Shown piece by piece: positions 51,970-63,493 of a DNA stretch of 64,000 nt; the first letter of the stretch is position 1; every line of letters starts with the position of its first letter. The notes beneath the pieces were generated by a model. It did no database searches and was not told the DNA's origin. It saw only the letters and a program-made list of their open reading frames with translations. Origin of the DNA: Kuschelorhynchus macadamiae (lineage: Eukaryota; Arthropoda; Insecta; Coleoptera; Curculionidae); assembly GCA_030620095.1 (NCBI GenBank), contig JAUTXW010003406.1, positions 62,001 to 126,000 on the forward strand. The letters run 5' to 3'. The translations under genes and the position numbers were made by a program.

Positions 51970-53130
51970 TAAAATGTGCCTAGTTTTTTCCATAGATTCT
52001 AAAAAATTAGTAAAATATAGGTCACTACATTTAAATTAAGGAAAATGTTTATAGTTGTTTATATATCTTTTTTATTTGATGTTCAATTGTTTTCCCATCT
52101 ACATATTATTACTTCCCTCGTAAAAGGGAAATATTATATTATCATAAATACAATTTGTTATCTAGAAACTGACTGTGCACGTTAAGAACAATATTTCTTA
52201 TGCGGCGCACCATAGACGATTAAAAAATTACAACGAGATTTTATACTGTAAACCTTCACATTTAAATGTCAGTGTTTTAATATCCAGGCAAGGCACAGGA
52301 TTGACAATGTGATTTTCCTTTTTCTTTTATTGGTACCTGAGTATTTTATTATGCTGGACATACGAACTTTTTTGCATACACACATCCCAAGATTTAAGAT
52401 AAAAAGTTAAATTGCGACAGCCGTTCGACTGTATTTCGTCGACGTTTTATTTTGTACTGATATGTCACCGTTTCGGTCACTTTATTTTTGTATTAAAATT
52501 TCCCTTTTATTTTTAGCTGCCGGACGACTGTAGAGATTCCGAAGACAATGCCCTGCTTGACGACCCGATTTGTAACCCATTGATTGCTTCCGTTATTTGA
52601 TACTAGTATGTTGAGAATGTCATACATTTTTATAGCACATACGTGTTTATAAGGTTAATTCATAAAATGCCCCGGTGCTGAGCATTTATTTATCCAAAAT
52701 ATTATTTTGGGATTCGTGTTAATGTTGCCCTTTTACAAAAATTGATAGACCGTGAAAGATTACATAATATATTTTACTTTATTCTATGGGTTTATTGATT
52801 TTTGTTTAGAATTTGCAAATTTTGTAGTTACTTCATCAGAGGACTTTTACTACACGTTAGTGCCCCTCAATTTTGATTGCAATGCAGAGGTAACTGCGAT
52901 AAGAACACCTCACACCACACTCACCGGGCGTCATTGAAATTCTGAATTTGATTTAAAAAAAAAAACAGATTTTGACCTGTCTCTATGTAGCATGCAGTAT
53001 TACAAAGTAAAGGTAGAGAAATGTGAATATTAACTAAATTTTAAGCTCTTGGGTGTGAAGCTCTTCAAAATCTATTGAGACAGAACGAAAAGACAGATTT
53101 TGATATAATTTATAAGTTTTTTTTTATGTA
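51970..53130. other. no gene; short repeat motif at 52109
   Basis: CTTCCCTCGTAAAAGGGAAA at 52111-52130 is the start motif of the dispersed repeat also at 12960 and 34755. The rest shows no ORF or terminal repeat I can match. Confidence 0.4.
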
Positions 53131-54274
53131 TTATGACTAAAGCTCGGATTACTTGAAAAATGCATATTTATGCAATATTTTAACATTTTTTGCATATTTA
53201 TTTGAATTCTCCAGTAAAAACTAGATGGCAGGCCAGTAAAACCCTTGGTAAAACCCATCCCAAACATTTTATTCCATTAGCTTAGACGGAATTCTGAAGG
53301 GTGAGATTTTCCTCGTAATAACGTCGTTCACTACATAAAATATTGTATCTTTAATTCAGTCACGTTTAGCCGTTCACTTCGATGTAAACTATTTACCCTG
53401 AGATTTTAAAATATCTAACAAAGTATTATTATGAGTCAGACCGCATCCGAGAATAATATTAAAAGGTGGTGTTTTTTTTTGACTTTCCTGTTTATCCTGT
53501 TACATAACAGGACATAATGGCTTTGCTACAAGGCAGTCGCCAGATTGCTCTCCGCCCGGGGCTTAGTCAGAGCTGGGGCAACCCTCCCAGATGATTTACA
53601 CCTTATGCCAGTTTGGAGACGTTATCGGTAGGATGTCCGGATGGCGAGTTATAAACTCCCGGACACCCTGAATCTTTAAAATACTTCTTGATTTTTCCTC
53701 TTTTAATTTATGAAATGCATCTTGGCTTCCACTAGGTGCTCCTTGAGAGTACTACTGATATCACGAGATGACCCTTTCTTTCAAGCTATCCCCTTACCCC
53801 TCCCACTCCCGCCACATAGTGGCCATTACGCTAATATTCTTTGTAGAACTGTGGCAGACGAACGGGATAGAATGCAGGAACAACTAGGCCTCACACGTTC
53901 ACAGCGTCTGCTCCCTTTCAAGCGGGGTCGTTAGTTTCCACACTCAGCGGTTGAGTCTCCCGTTTCCCCCCGAAATAAAGCAGCAAAAACGAACACGTGG
54001 AACCAGTTATGTTAATAACACAGAGGTCTGCCTTCGACGAAAAAAACCGGAAGACTGTAAAGGTGGTGTTTTTCTTGCAACGCATGTGGAAAAGCGGTTA
54101 ATGTTTTGAATTGAGTCAATAACTTTCATTTTTTAAAGCGAAAGATAGTCTCCTGACATAATATCTTGTTTGAAGTATGCTTCTATAACATCAGTGGATG
54201 TAGAACATAGTTTTTCTGCCTACAAAAAAGTATTAAGAGATAAGAGACAATCTTTTTTAGTAGATGCTATATAA
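53131..54274 (+). pseudogene. hAT element 4 remnant: BED finger start and dimerisation domain, interrupted
   Basis: 53131-53430 resembles the subterminal part of hAT element 3 (GAAAAATGCATAT; GATGGCAGGCCAGTAAAACCC). The gene starts at 53431, MSQTASENNIKRW. The codons for the zinc-finger start CFSCNACGKAV are split by a 582-bp insertion; removing it and one 15-bp repeat restores the frame. The middle of the gene is deleted. The end carries the hAT dimerisation motif SVDVEHSFSAYKKVLRDKRQ, stopping at 54274. Not functional. Confidence 0.7.
53477..54058 (+). mobile_element. 582-bp insertion with 15-bp target duplication, retroposon-like
   Basis: AAAGGTGGTGTTTTT occurs at 53462-53476 and again at 54059-54073. 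A 15-bp duplication points to target-primed insertion of a LINE or SINE rather than a DNA transposon. The insert is GC-richer than its surroundings and contains a 74-codon frame ending ADERDRMQEQLGLTRSQR, possibly the C-terminus of a LINE ORF. The family is not identified. Confidence 0.7.
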
Positions 54275-54465
54275 AGATCCAAAGTTGGTAAGTAAATCCT
54301 TTAAGTGATCAAAATTGTCAAATAGGGGTTAAAAAGTTGACAAATAGTGTCTCAAATATGATCAAAAAATTTTAAATTGACAGTTTAGTGGAGAAATATT
54401 AGTTTCATTGTTATCCTGTATATTTATATACAAATATAGCTATAGTAAATCATGCTTTCATTTTA
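54275..54465. other. no gene seen
   Basis: AT-rich sequence between hAT 4 and the transposon pair; GTTATCCTGTATATTTATA at 54411 may be an old ITm end. Confidence 0.35.
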
Positions 54466-54479
54466 AAAAAATGCTTGCC

Positions 54480-55404
54480 ACTTGAGCTTCTATCAATCTA
54501 ATTTCCTGTCTTATTCGGTCTTTAAGGTCATAAATATTGTTGGGTCTGTTAACATACACTGTAGATTTTAGGTAACCCTCCCATCGGACCCCGTCTACCA
54601 GTCCACCTACAAGGGGAAAACATTATCTAACTATTCACGAACCGGACGAGTATAATGGGCTGGTGGTCCATCCTGTTGATATCGTAAAGCATCGTTGGGA
54701 AAATCGGGATCTACTGGATTTAAATACAGTACAGTAAGCGTAGGTATCAAATCAAATGTTAAAAATTCTAGATATCTTTCTCCGGTTAAAGTCTCTTTAA
54801 AGAAAAAGGGACCCAAAAGTCTGTTTCCAATAATCCCAGCCCATATATTTACTTTTTGGGGGTACTGTGTGTCAAAATTCATTATCCAGTGCGGGTTTTC
54901 TGTAGCACAATATCGACAATTTTGTCTATTCAAACTTCCGTTTAGGCAAAACGTTGCTTCATCCGAAAACAAACTTCTTCGTAAAAATTAAGGGTCATCG
55001 ACACATCTCTCCATCATTATGTCACAAAATTGCATTCTCCTATGCGGGTCGTCCTCATTAAGTTTGTGAACTAAGTGAATTTTATAAGAATGCCATTTAT
55101 TTTTATGTAAATATTTCAATACAGATTCTGTACTAATAATGTTTTCGGTAGCAATAGTGCGACTAGCTTTATGGCTGTTTTCTTCAACTGATAGTAAGAC
55201 ATTTAACTGCACATCTTATTATCTCTCACATGCCCCAAATCCCTATATTTTTTCAATTTTACTTACAGTTGATTGAGATATAGGCGCTCTGTTTGGGTAT
55301 TTATTGTAAAACAATTCACAAACTACGTTTTGGGTACGCATTCTGTCTCCATAGCCAATCATCTTTAATATTTCTAGGCGTTCTCTTTCACTTAATTGTA
55401 CCAT
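54480..55404 (-). pseudogene. DD41D-type ITm transposase, third catalytic block deleted
   Basis: Starts MVQLSERERLEILKMIGYGD at 55404, then FYNKYPNRAPISQSTVSK and a stop after EKI. A second frame has SHKASRTIATENIISTESVL and IHLVHKLNEDDPHRRMQF. Then SLFSDEATFCLNGSLNR (first Asp), VNIWAGIIGNRLLGPFFF and YQQDGPPAHYTRP (second Asp). After VFPL the segment with WIGRRGS...SPDLTPLD is missing (about 20 residues), and reading resumes YLKSTVYVNRP/NNI in another frame. Inactive. Confidence 0.75.
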
Positions 55405-55469
55405 TTCACAGTTTAAATAAAATTACTTTTAATGAAACAAATGATTACTTTTGACAGTGAATAAACATC

Positions 55470-55925
55470 AAAATTACGTAAAATATGTAACAGGTAGCAA
55501 TGTTATTAATGTTAACACTTCAAGTAGATTTGGGCTTGTTTAATTCTTAATACGAACTACGTTCGGATATGAGGGGTACCTAGTGATAAATTTTGCAACC
55601 TTTAGATAAAAAACTACTTAAGAAAGTACAAAAAAACGTTGGTCAAACTCTTAAAACACGTTTGACAAGCAAAACATAGCAGGGGAAATTGATGCAACTG
55701 GAACTTTTTATTTCTTCATTTTACTATTTACTACTATATTTAGATAGCACCTATTTTTTGGGCGCTTTCTTGAATATTTTTTTATCTAAAAGCTGTAAAA
55801 TTTAGCTCTAGTTACCTCTCATATCCGAACGCAGTTGACATTAAGAATTAAACAAACTCAAATCTACTGAAAGCGTTAACATTAATAACATTGTTACCTG
55901 TTACATATTTTACGTTCGTGAATAT
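55470..55925. repeat. inverted repeat with long-spacer version of the palindromic MITE
   Basis: ACGTAAAATATGTAACAGGT at 55475 is inverse to ACCTGTTACATATTTTACGT at about 55895. Inside are AGTAGATTTGGGC...AAATTTTGCAA and its partner ending CAAATCTACTG (compare 19318-19519). The 180-bp centre is unrelated to the short version. Confidence 0.75.
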
Positions 55926-56210
55926 TTAGATACTGTTTTCCCTGGTAGGTGGATTGGAAGACGGGCGATAGAATGGCCTGCCAGATCCCCTCATTTGACC
56001 CCGTTAGATCATTATCTGTGGGGTTACCTAAAATCTACAGTGTATGTTAACAGACCCAACAATATTGATGATCTTAAAGACCGAATAAGACAGAAAATTA
56101 GATTGATAGAAGCTCAAGTAGTGTTTTGAAAGAATTTGAAGATCGCCTAGGATATTGTCAGGATGTTGCTGGTGATCAATTTCAACAATTTTAAATTAAT
56201 ATTGCATAAT
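55926..56210 (+). pseudogene. 3' end of an ITm transposase (deletion derivative)
   Basis: Reads VREYLDTVFPGRWIGR, with a small loss at RAIEWPARS, then PHLTPLDHYLWGYLKSTVYV and NNIDDLKDRIRQ. After a frameshift come RLGYCQDVAGDHFQQF and a stop. The third catalytic Asp (PLD) is intact but SPD is SPH. It lacks everything before the YLDTVF block. Same upstream junction as the fragment at 19.57 kb. Confidence 0.75.
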
Positions 56211-56528
56211 TTTGTCGTCTAGACCTTTATTATTTGAAGTTAAGCCTTTTTTTAATAAAATTGATTTTTTATACAACTTAATTTAGACATATGTAGATTA
56301 TGATACACGAAATGTGATCCAGATTTTCTGTAAATGAAATAAAAAATTCATTCCATTAAAAAAAAATTAAGTTAACTGTCATAACCTGCTTTTGTGTCAC
56401 CCTGTATACATGAAGTAATAATAAAAAACACGGCAATTAAAATTAAAAATCGACGGGTTCGAGGGTTTGTTCGAGAAAAAAATACCCGATTTTTAAATGA
56501 ATTTATTCCAACCTTTTCGTTCTTATTG

Positions 56529-57378
56529 TGTATTTGGTTTATATGTATTGTGACAAAAAATACATCAACTATATTTTGTAATGGCTAGGTAAGGCTGCTT
56601 TGTGCGTCGCCGTCAAATTATCGATATTTAAGGAATAAATAAAATATGATTTTTTACTTTTTAGAGATTTTTGTTTGCTTCTATCCCAATTCATGTCAAG
56701 TTTTATCTGAAGCACTACATTTTACCAAATAGATAACTTGACTGTTACAAATTTAAGACGGCTATGGGATTGCTTTTCCAAATGGCACCATCTAACACAC
56801 TATAAAGATAACATTAGTAAACGTAACTGGTTAACTAGTCCGTTTAAAATTTTAACTTGGTCTGCCTTTAACTTAGTTTGCCATGCTTACAGAAATTCCA
56901 AAGAGGAAGCTTTTTAACCTTGCCGAAGTAATTATTAATAATTTCGTAAGTATTTATTTTTTATTACAACTTCTGAGCCCGGCGAATTTGTTAATCAGTG
57001 CGATACATTGTTTTAATTTCGTATAATTAACACAATATTTAGCAGATTTTCGTTACTTAATCTGGTTGCTATTCAGCTCTTTTGCACTTTCGTTTTGTTA
57101 ATCGTTTTGAAAATTTGTTGCCTTACGTAAATTTTACGTCACATCTTTTTGTAGCCACGCATAAGGCAACCGAAGATTTTTTGTGGGCCATTAATTTTTA
57201 TACGTTTATTTAAAAAAAAAATTGCTCCAAAATAAATAATATAGTCGTTTGTCGATTACAAATTTCTGCGTAATATAACATCACTCTAAATTAATAACAA
57301 ATTTAATAATTCATAATTTAATTGACACAGATAATGCTTAAGTCTGATTTTTAATTTTGGTATGTCTGTCTATAGTAT

Positions 57379-57381
<3 letters not shown>
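56529..57381. other. no gene seen
   Basis: AT-rich sequence without recognisable ORFs or repeats. Confidence 0.4.

Positions 57382-57436
<55 letters not shown>
57382..57436. repeat. (TA)n microsatellite
   Basis: About 55 bp of TA dinucleotides directly upstream of a transposase fragment. Confidence 0.95.
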
Positions 57437-57442
<6 letters not shown>

Positions 57443-57449
57443 ATAAACT

Positions 57450-57730
57450 GGTGATACCTATTTACATATTCTGGAAAACGAAATATCGGATTTTTTGGAC
57501 ATAATAAGTTTACAAGAACGGTATAAATTATGGTTTGTACATGATGGATGTCCCGCTCATTCTACTAGAAATTTTTCTGAATGGTTAAATGGGAAATTTG
57601 GTACTAAATGGTTAGGACGAAATACCGATCCACGGTAGCCTCCTCGTTCCCCAGATCTTAACCCATTAGATTTTTTTTATAAGGATACTTAAAGCAAAAA
57701 GTTTATAAGGATCGACCATTTCATAAGGTT
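57450..57730 (+). pseudogene. ITm transposase C-terminal fragment
   Basis: Reads ILENEISDFLDIISLQERYK, then LWFVHDGCPAHSTRNF (second catalytic Asp), NGKFGTKWLGRNTDPR, a stop where Trp is expected, and PPRSPDLNPLDFF (third Asp). A frameshift follows near KKFIRIDHF. Forty-one residues separate the two Asp. HDG-PAH and SPDLNPLD set it apart from the other families in this window. The N-terminal two-thirds are missing, replaced by the (TA)n array. Confidence 0.75.
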
Positions 57731-58299
57731 GAGTGAACAAAAAAACAGAAACGCTTAGATAATTTTCATTTTTCTATGTACTTCCTTAAATGTTTTTTAC
57801 TTCATGCTGATTTGTTAATTGTTAAGTTATAATTAACATTTTTGGTAAAACTAGTGGTATCACATTCAATTAGATCTGGGTGCGTTTGATATTTTGTTAA
57901 TATTAATTCACATTAATTCACTTTTAACCCTCATTTGTTTTTGTAAGGATTTTCAGTTTGTCAATTATGTGTACCGTTCTTTAATATATATTTGAAATGA
58001 AAATTTTGCTCTTCAAAAGAAAGTTTTTTAATGTGCAAATTTTCTGCAGAAATGCATCATCTTATTAAAAAGAATATCCGCGAAATTTTCAAGTTGTGTT
58101 TAATATCGTTGCAACAAACCTGAAGTGTGTGATTCCCTAAAAAATTAAAAATCCAAGTTAATTTCACAAGTATACTTAAATTCAAACGGAGTTATGCGAA
58201 TCCGATCTGATTTTGATTAAACTATGAAAGTTTTTATGGTAATTACCAAAAAAATCAATTTTTCAAAAACTTTTTAATTTTTTCCAAAAAAAATTTTTT
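57731..58299. other. no gene; transposon 3' flank
   Basis: AT-rich, presumably the untranslated 3' side of the transposon whose end is at 58435. Confidence 0.4.
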
Positions 58300-58435
58300 T
58301 TTCTCAGGAGGTTATGTTTTGGTATTCAGGCATAACTTTTGATGCTAAACAACTTTCCTTAATAACATTTTGCTGAATCCTTCGAAATAAGGGTACTTTA
58401 CTCTTGAATGATTTTAATATTTTTTGACCTACCCT
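58300..58435 (+). repeat. probable right end of the 57.5 kb transposon
   Basis: A run of subterminal-looking sequence ending TTTGACCTACCCTG-TA. Orientation and distance fit the fragment at 57450-57730; no left partner remains. Confidence 0.45.
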
Positions 58436-58556
58436 GTATGGTGTTTGACTTGCAACCATTCTAAGTACACTTTATATCATAATCGAGGATGCACCAACTG
58501 CACAATATTTTTATTTTGATTGTGTAGTTAATTAAAAAATTGCCATATGTTATGTT

Positions 58557-59607
<1,051 letters not shown>

Positions 59608-59677
59608 TTTTTGGAAAATACCGCTAAAGCATTGGATAATTTTTTATTTAAATTTATTACCGTAGACACGTGTTTCT

Positions 59678-59682
<5 letters not shown>

Positions 59683-59753
<71 letters not shown>
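59683..59753. repeat. (TA)n microsatellite
   Basis: About 70 bp of TA dinucleotides starting exactly where the inverted copy of the hammerhead-like motif loses its CTGATGA core. Confidence 0.95.
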
Positions 59754-59757
<4 letters not shown>

Positions 59758-60131
59758 GTAGAAAATATATAACGCGGTACAACTAGTATATGCAGAAAAT
59801 GAATACACAAAACAATACCAGAGTCACCAACAGGAGCAAAACCGACATTTGTGATTACCAAGAGAACATCCGAAAAAAAAAATCCATTTTCTGCTATATA
59901 CTAGTTTTAACCGCGTTATATATTTTCTACTTTTGATTTACTACTCTTGGGTTATGAGTTTCGCCACAGGTGGCTATATGCTGCTCCGTGGTAAATAGAG
60001 TATCAAGTCCGGCGAAGATTTCGGATGTTCTCTTGGTAATCACAAATGTCGGTTTTGCTCCTGTTGGTGACTCTGGTATTGTTTTGTGTATTCATTTTGG
60101 CACTAATTGTACTCGTCTTTCAACTAGTTGA

Positions 60132-60173
60132 CTGTACTGATGAAGACCTTAAGTCAGAAACACGTGTCTACGG
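60132..60173 (+). ncRNA. hammerhead-ribozyme-like motif, best match
   Basis: Stem I CTGTA (60132-60136) pairs with TACGG (60169-60173, one G-U pair). The core CTGATGA is perfect; stem II is GAC/GTC with loop CTTAA; then GAAA, palindrome CACGTG, and TC as the cleavage-site dinucleotide. Position and form fit the minimal type-I hammerheads reported in Penelope-like elements. Confidence 0.6.
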
Positions 60174-60215
60174 TTAGCCAAATTCCATTGCTTTAGCGGT
60201 CATCCCAAAAAATCC

Positions 60216-60391
<176 letters not shown>

Positions 60392-60579
60392 GGTTCGAAT
60401 TACTGCTCTAATACAAGTTCTGGCAACATAAACAAATGTGTCAATAAATATCTGCTTATTTCAAGGTACGTACTTTTATAGTGTTGAATATAAATATGTT
60501 TTAACGTGGTAATATTGTTTTATATACAGTGTGTCTCTTAAATGTTAATGTCTGTATTTTTATAATTTTAGCATCAAAA

Positions 60580-60628
60580 ATTTTTTTCTGAAGATGCCCT
60601 AAATTACAGGGCGAAACGTCAAATAAAT
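60580..60628 (+). ncRNA. hammerhead-ribozyme-like motif (left arm)
   Basis: ATTTTTTT before the core and AAATAAAT after the cleavage site pair at 7 of 8 positions (stem I). Core CTGAAGA fits CUGANGA. Stem II is GCCC/GGGC. Then GAAA, CG, TC. One unpaired T between core and stem II departs from the textbook form. Confidence 0.55.
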
Positions 60629-60702
60629 GAAAAATTCAAATTTGGTAATTAATTCGTAATAAGTAATTTAGGTTCGAATTAAATAACAAATTTTAATTTT
60701 TC

Positions 60703-60751
60703 ATTTAATTGACGTTTCGCCCTGTAATTTAGGGCATCTTCAGAAAAAATT
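60703..60751 (-). ncRNA. hammerhead-ribozyme-like motif (right arm)
   Basis: Inverse copy of the motif at 60580-60628 with identical core, stem II and palindrome; stem I is slightly weaker. Confidence 0.5.
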
Positions 60752-60857
60752 TTTTGATGCTAAAATTATAAAAATACAGACATTATCATTTAAGAGACAC
60801 ACTGTATATAAAACAATATTACCACGTTAAAACATATTTATATTCAACACTATAAAA

Positions 60858-60859
<2 letters not shown>

Positions 60860-60910
<51 letters not shown>
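60860..60910. repeat. (TA)n microsatellite
   Basis: About 50 bp of TA dinucleotides joining the palindrome to the PLE coding fragment. Confidence 0.95.
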
Positions 60911-60912
<2 letters not shown>

Positions 60913-60913
<1 letters not shown>

Positions 60914-61149
60914 AACCTTATAAGTGCTTTGTCAAAGGTGATGACAGATCTAATTACGCTTCTCATTTAATTAACTGTAATCATCGTTATAATAGCAATT
61001 TTAAAGTTTTACATACAGAGAAGGCATAAAATTGAATTTTCTTGAATCTTTAGAAATAAATAAGCTTAAATACACAGGTTTATTACTTAACGATCAAACT
61101 GACCTGAGCAATTCGCCTCTATTAAATATGTTTTGTTGAAATAGATTTA
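60913..61149 (+). pseudogene. Penelope-like element: C-terminal GIY-YIG endonuclease fragment
   Basis: Reads EPYKCFVKGDDRSNYASHL, then CNHRYNSNFKVLHTEK. After a frameshift come KLNFLESLEINKLKYTG and NSPLLNMFC with a stop. The pattern S..A.HL...NH......LH..KG.KLN.LE.LEI is the end of the GIY-YIG endonuclease domain that follows the reverse transcriptase in Penelope-like elements; the Glu in LE..EI is the usual catalytic acid region. The GIY and YIG motifs and the RT lie upstream and have been replaced by (TA)n. A hammerhead-like motif follows about 70 bp downstream, as expected for the 3' repeat. This fragment is what ties the inverted repeats of the region to PLEs. Confidence 0.7.
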
Positions 61150-61211
61150 GGTAAACATGGAAAAAACCCATTGTACGTTAGGTATAAAATATTTTACTTC
61201 ATTCTAATTGT

Positions 61212-61252
61212 ATAATCTGAAGAAGCCACAGTGTTGCCGAAACATGTCATGA
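61212..61252 (+). ncRNA. hammerhead-ribozyme-like motif (3' of the PLE fragment)
   Basis: Core CTGAAGA, then GAAA, palindrome CATG and TC. Stem II is damaged (GCC...GCC cannot pair), and stem I is weak. Probably an inactive relic. Confidence 0.4.
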
Positions 61253-61739
61253 AACATATTATCTTTTTTAAATATTGTAAAAGTTTTAAGTAAAAATTTT
61301 TTCATTTTTACTTAGTACCATAAATCTAAGTTATGGATTTCCACCGAGTATCGGCCGAATCGATCCAATATGTTAATGATAATATTCATTCAATGGTTGT
61401 TGTATGGTCGAAATTACTAAATAGGTACCATTATGAAAGGGCTCTTAATTATGGAAACTTTCAATATCCGATTAAAAATCTATTACTAAAAATTTATAGT
61501 TTTGTCTTTGTGGTAGAATATCTGAAAAATTAAAATTTTAATAAAAAAGGAGCATGGCGTTTATGATTTTAAAGTTGGGGTGTGAGAAGGCTGAACATCT
61601 AAAGCGTTCAGATCTAAAAAAATATAGTCCGTGTAAGCACATCTTTTAAATCTCAATCTACTTATGGTAAATCTATTACCGAATTTTTTTTTCTGGGTGA
61701 AATCTACTTATAATTATCTTTGTTGGGAAATAAATAACG
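61253..61739. other. no clear gene
   Basis: A 66-codon ORF starts at 61333 (MDFHRVSAESIQYVNDN) without a recognisable domain. Confidence 0.35.
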
Positions 61740-61920
61740 AGCTTAATATTGGATAGGCTTTTTATTGCTGATAGTTTTAAATTTTTGCCAACGTTTCCAT
61801 AGTTTGGTTTCTATCTTCTTCAGGGCTACAATTAAAATAAACCTACAAATAACTAAGTATTTTTTGAAAAACTGGAAAAACAGTAACAAAATGTACGAGC
61901 TCCAATGTACTGAAATAAAA

Positions 61921-61925
<5 letters not shown>

Positions 61926-62003
<78 letters not shown>
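61926..62003. repeat. (TA)n microsatellite
   Basis: About 78 bp of TA dinucleotides within the inverted repeat spacer. Confidence 0.95.
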
Positions 62004-62006
<3 letters not shown>

Positions 62007-62219
62007 TTATAGTTGAAGCTTACATGACTTAAAAATTGTTTTGTCTCGCTGAAATATAAAAGTGTTTAAAATTAAAATCAACCAACTTGACGTAAAGGTG
62101 TTAGGTATATATAAAAGAACATTGATTACATACCTCAATTGATCTACAGCAGTGTTATAAGTTTTTTTTATTAATAAAAAAAATTTTCAAAAAATATTTT
62201 GTTATTTGTATTTTAATTG

Positions 62220-62255
62220 TAGCCCTGAGGAAGAAAGTGTCGAAACGTTGACAAA
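62220..62255 (+). ncRNA. hammerhead-like motif, degenerate
   Basis: Core CTGAGGA, GAAA, then CGTTGAC; no convincing stem II. Listed because its position in the repeat arm matches the better copies. Confidence 0.3.
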
Positions 62256-62290
62256 AACTTAAAACCGTCAGCAATAAAAAGCCTGCCCGA

Positions 62291-63493
62291 TATTAAGTTC
62301 GTGATTTTTTTCCCTACAATTATAAGAAAAGCTGGACGTAACTTCACAATTAAAATAACTTATAATTATCCTTATATATTTGATTAAAAAATATATAAAA
62401 AGTAAAAATGCTTTATTAACTTTTTTTAGAATATATTACGGCAGACAGAAAAAAATTTTTATCTAAAAAATATGAAAAAGTTTATTGGTTTCTTTGAAAT
62501 GATTAAGTGAAACTAAAAACTGATATGTTTTTTTTGGTCTATAGTGATTAAATAATAATCATTTAATTTTGTACTGATTGATGTGTACTGATGCAAATTT
62601 TTAAATGAAAATGTCAGTTAAAAATGTTTTAAATATCTGTCCCATATTTTGTTACATCTACAGACATTGCTGGAGTATATTAGAAAAACCTTTTGGATTA
62701 TTTTAAGCCATCTAAACGTATTAGACAGTAAAATAGAAATACTCAAATAACTCCTTCAAAAACACTATATTAGTATATTTTTGACTATTATAAAACAATT
62801 AAATCAAATGTTAATTATTTTTGAAAGCACGTCAATTCAACTGATTTTTGCAAAAACATTTTAAACTTACCCCTTATTTTCCCTCTTCTTTCTTCCCTTG
62901 GTGGTCCCTTTGATGGTTCGGTATAGGGTAATCATGATTTCAGAACGAATAAAAATCACACACGAAACAAATATACACCAGCAAATCCGTTTACACCGCC
63001 AAAAAACTCTCCGAAAAAAAAAACAATTGTATTATTTTCGAATACGCGCGCGAATATAATAAGAACCGCGCGTAGTTTGCGGTGTCTTGGTACCACCAAT
63101 GGTACCTCGTAGCTTAAGAAGTGAGTGAACACTGAAGAGTGTTTACAGGCGCGCTAGGCGATAACAAAGCACCTAAGAAAGGGGCGAATTAATTTCTATA
63201 TGTCGTGTAATTATAATGTGCTTTTCGGAAATTCAAGTAAAGGTTAATAATATATGCAAACTATTTTAGGAATGTGCGTAGGATATCCCTTTCTATATAC
63301 GTATATACATATAAAAAAGTTGTAAATTAAAAAAACAAAATAATGTTTTTTTTTTAATTTTTGGAAGGCTTAAAACCTAAGCATAAGAAGCCTTGTTCCA
63401 CATAAAAGTACCTACTATACTAACTAGAAATCTGTAAAAGATACAAAACTTTATTTAACTTTGAGGTTCTGTAAAAATATACTTCCATGTATA
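62291..63493. other. no gene identified; GC-richer island at 62.88-63.20 kb
   Basis: 62880-63200 stands out: CpG-containing blocks (ACGCGCGCGAA, ACCGCGCG, AGGCGCGCTAGGCG) in otherwise AT-rich DNA, with no transposon end or ORF I can recognise. It could be a host promoter or first exon, or the GC-rich end of an unknown element. The rest is featureless. Confidence 0.35.

Larger units (their letters stand above)
54466..56528. mobile_element. head-to-head pair: ITm transposon copy and its deletion derivative
   Basis: A minus-strand transposase copy (to 55404) and a plus-strand 3' end (from about 55920) diverge from a shared inverted leader at 55470-55925. The right terminus reads TTCTTATTGTG-TA at 56528 and matches the ends at 20164 and 22402. 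The left terminus is truncated. Confidence 0.65.
59615..60215. repeat. PLE-type inverted repeat with (TA)n in one arm
   Basis: 59615-59683 (CCGCTAAAGCATTGG...GTAGACACGTGTTTCTGAC) is inverse to 60150-60215. 59805-59873 (GAGTCACCAACAGGAGC...) is inverse to 60024-60100. 59753-59800 is inverse to 59886-59935. A (TA)n array (59683-59753) replaces the rest of one arm. The full arm has a hammerhead-like motif at 60132. Confidence 0.8.
60470..60859. repeat. PLE-type palindrome, two near-identical arms
   Basis: 60470-60650 is inverse to about 60665-60859 (CTTTTATAGTGTTGAATATAAAT... to ...ACACTATAAAAG). Each arm holds a hammerhead-like motif pointing to the centre. Confidence 0.9.
61740..62290. repeat. 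PLE-type inverted repeat around a (TA)n array
   Basis: 61740-61840 (AGGCTTTTTATTGCTGATAG... CTTCTTCAGGGCTACAATT) is inverse to 62205-62290 (AATTGTAGCCCTGAGGAAG ... CAGCAATAAAAAGCCT). Each arm holds a degenerate CTGA-GA...GAAACGTTG motif (61785-61830 minus; 62220-62255 plus). Confidence 0.8.

Noticed and set aside
53710..53934. 74-codon ORF as an independent gene
   Set aside because: Contained in the 582-bp retroposon-like insertion; the start is arbitrary and at best it is the tail of a LINE ORF.
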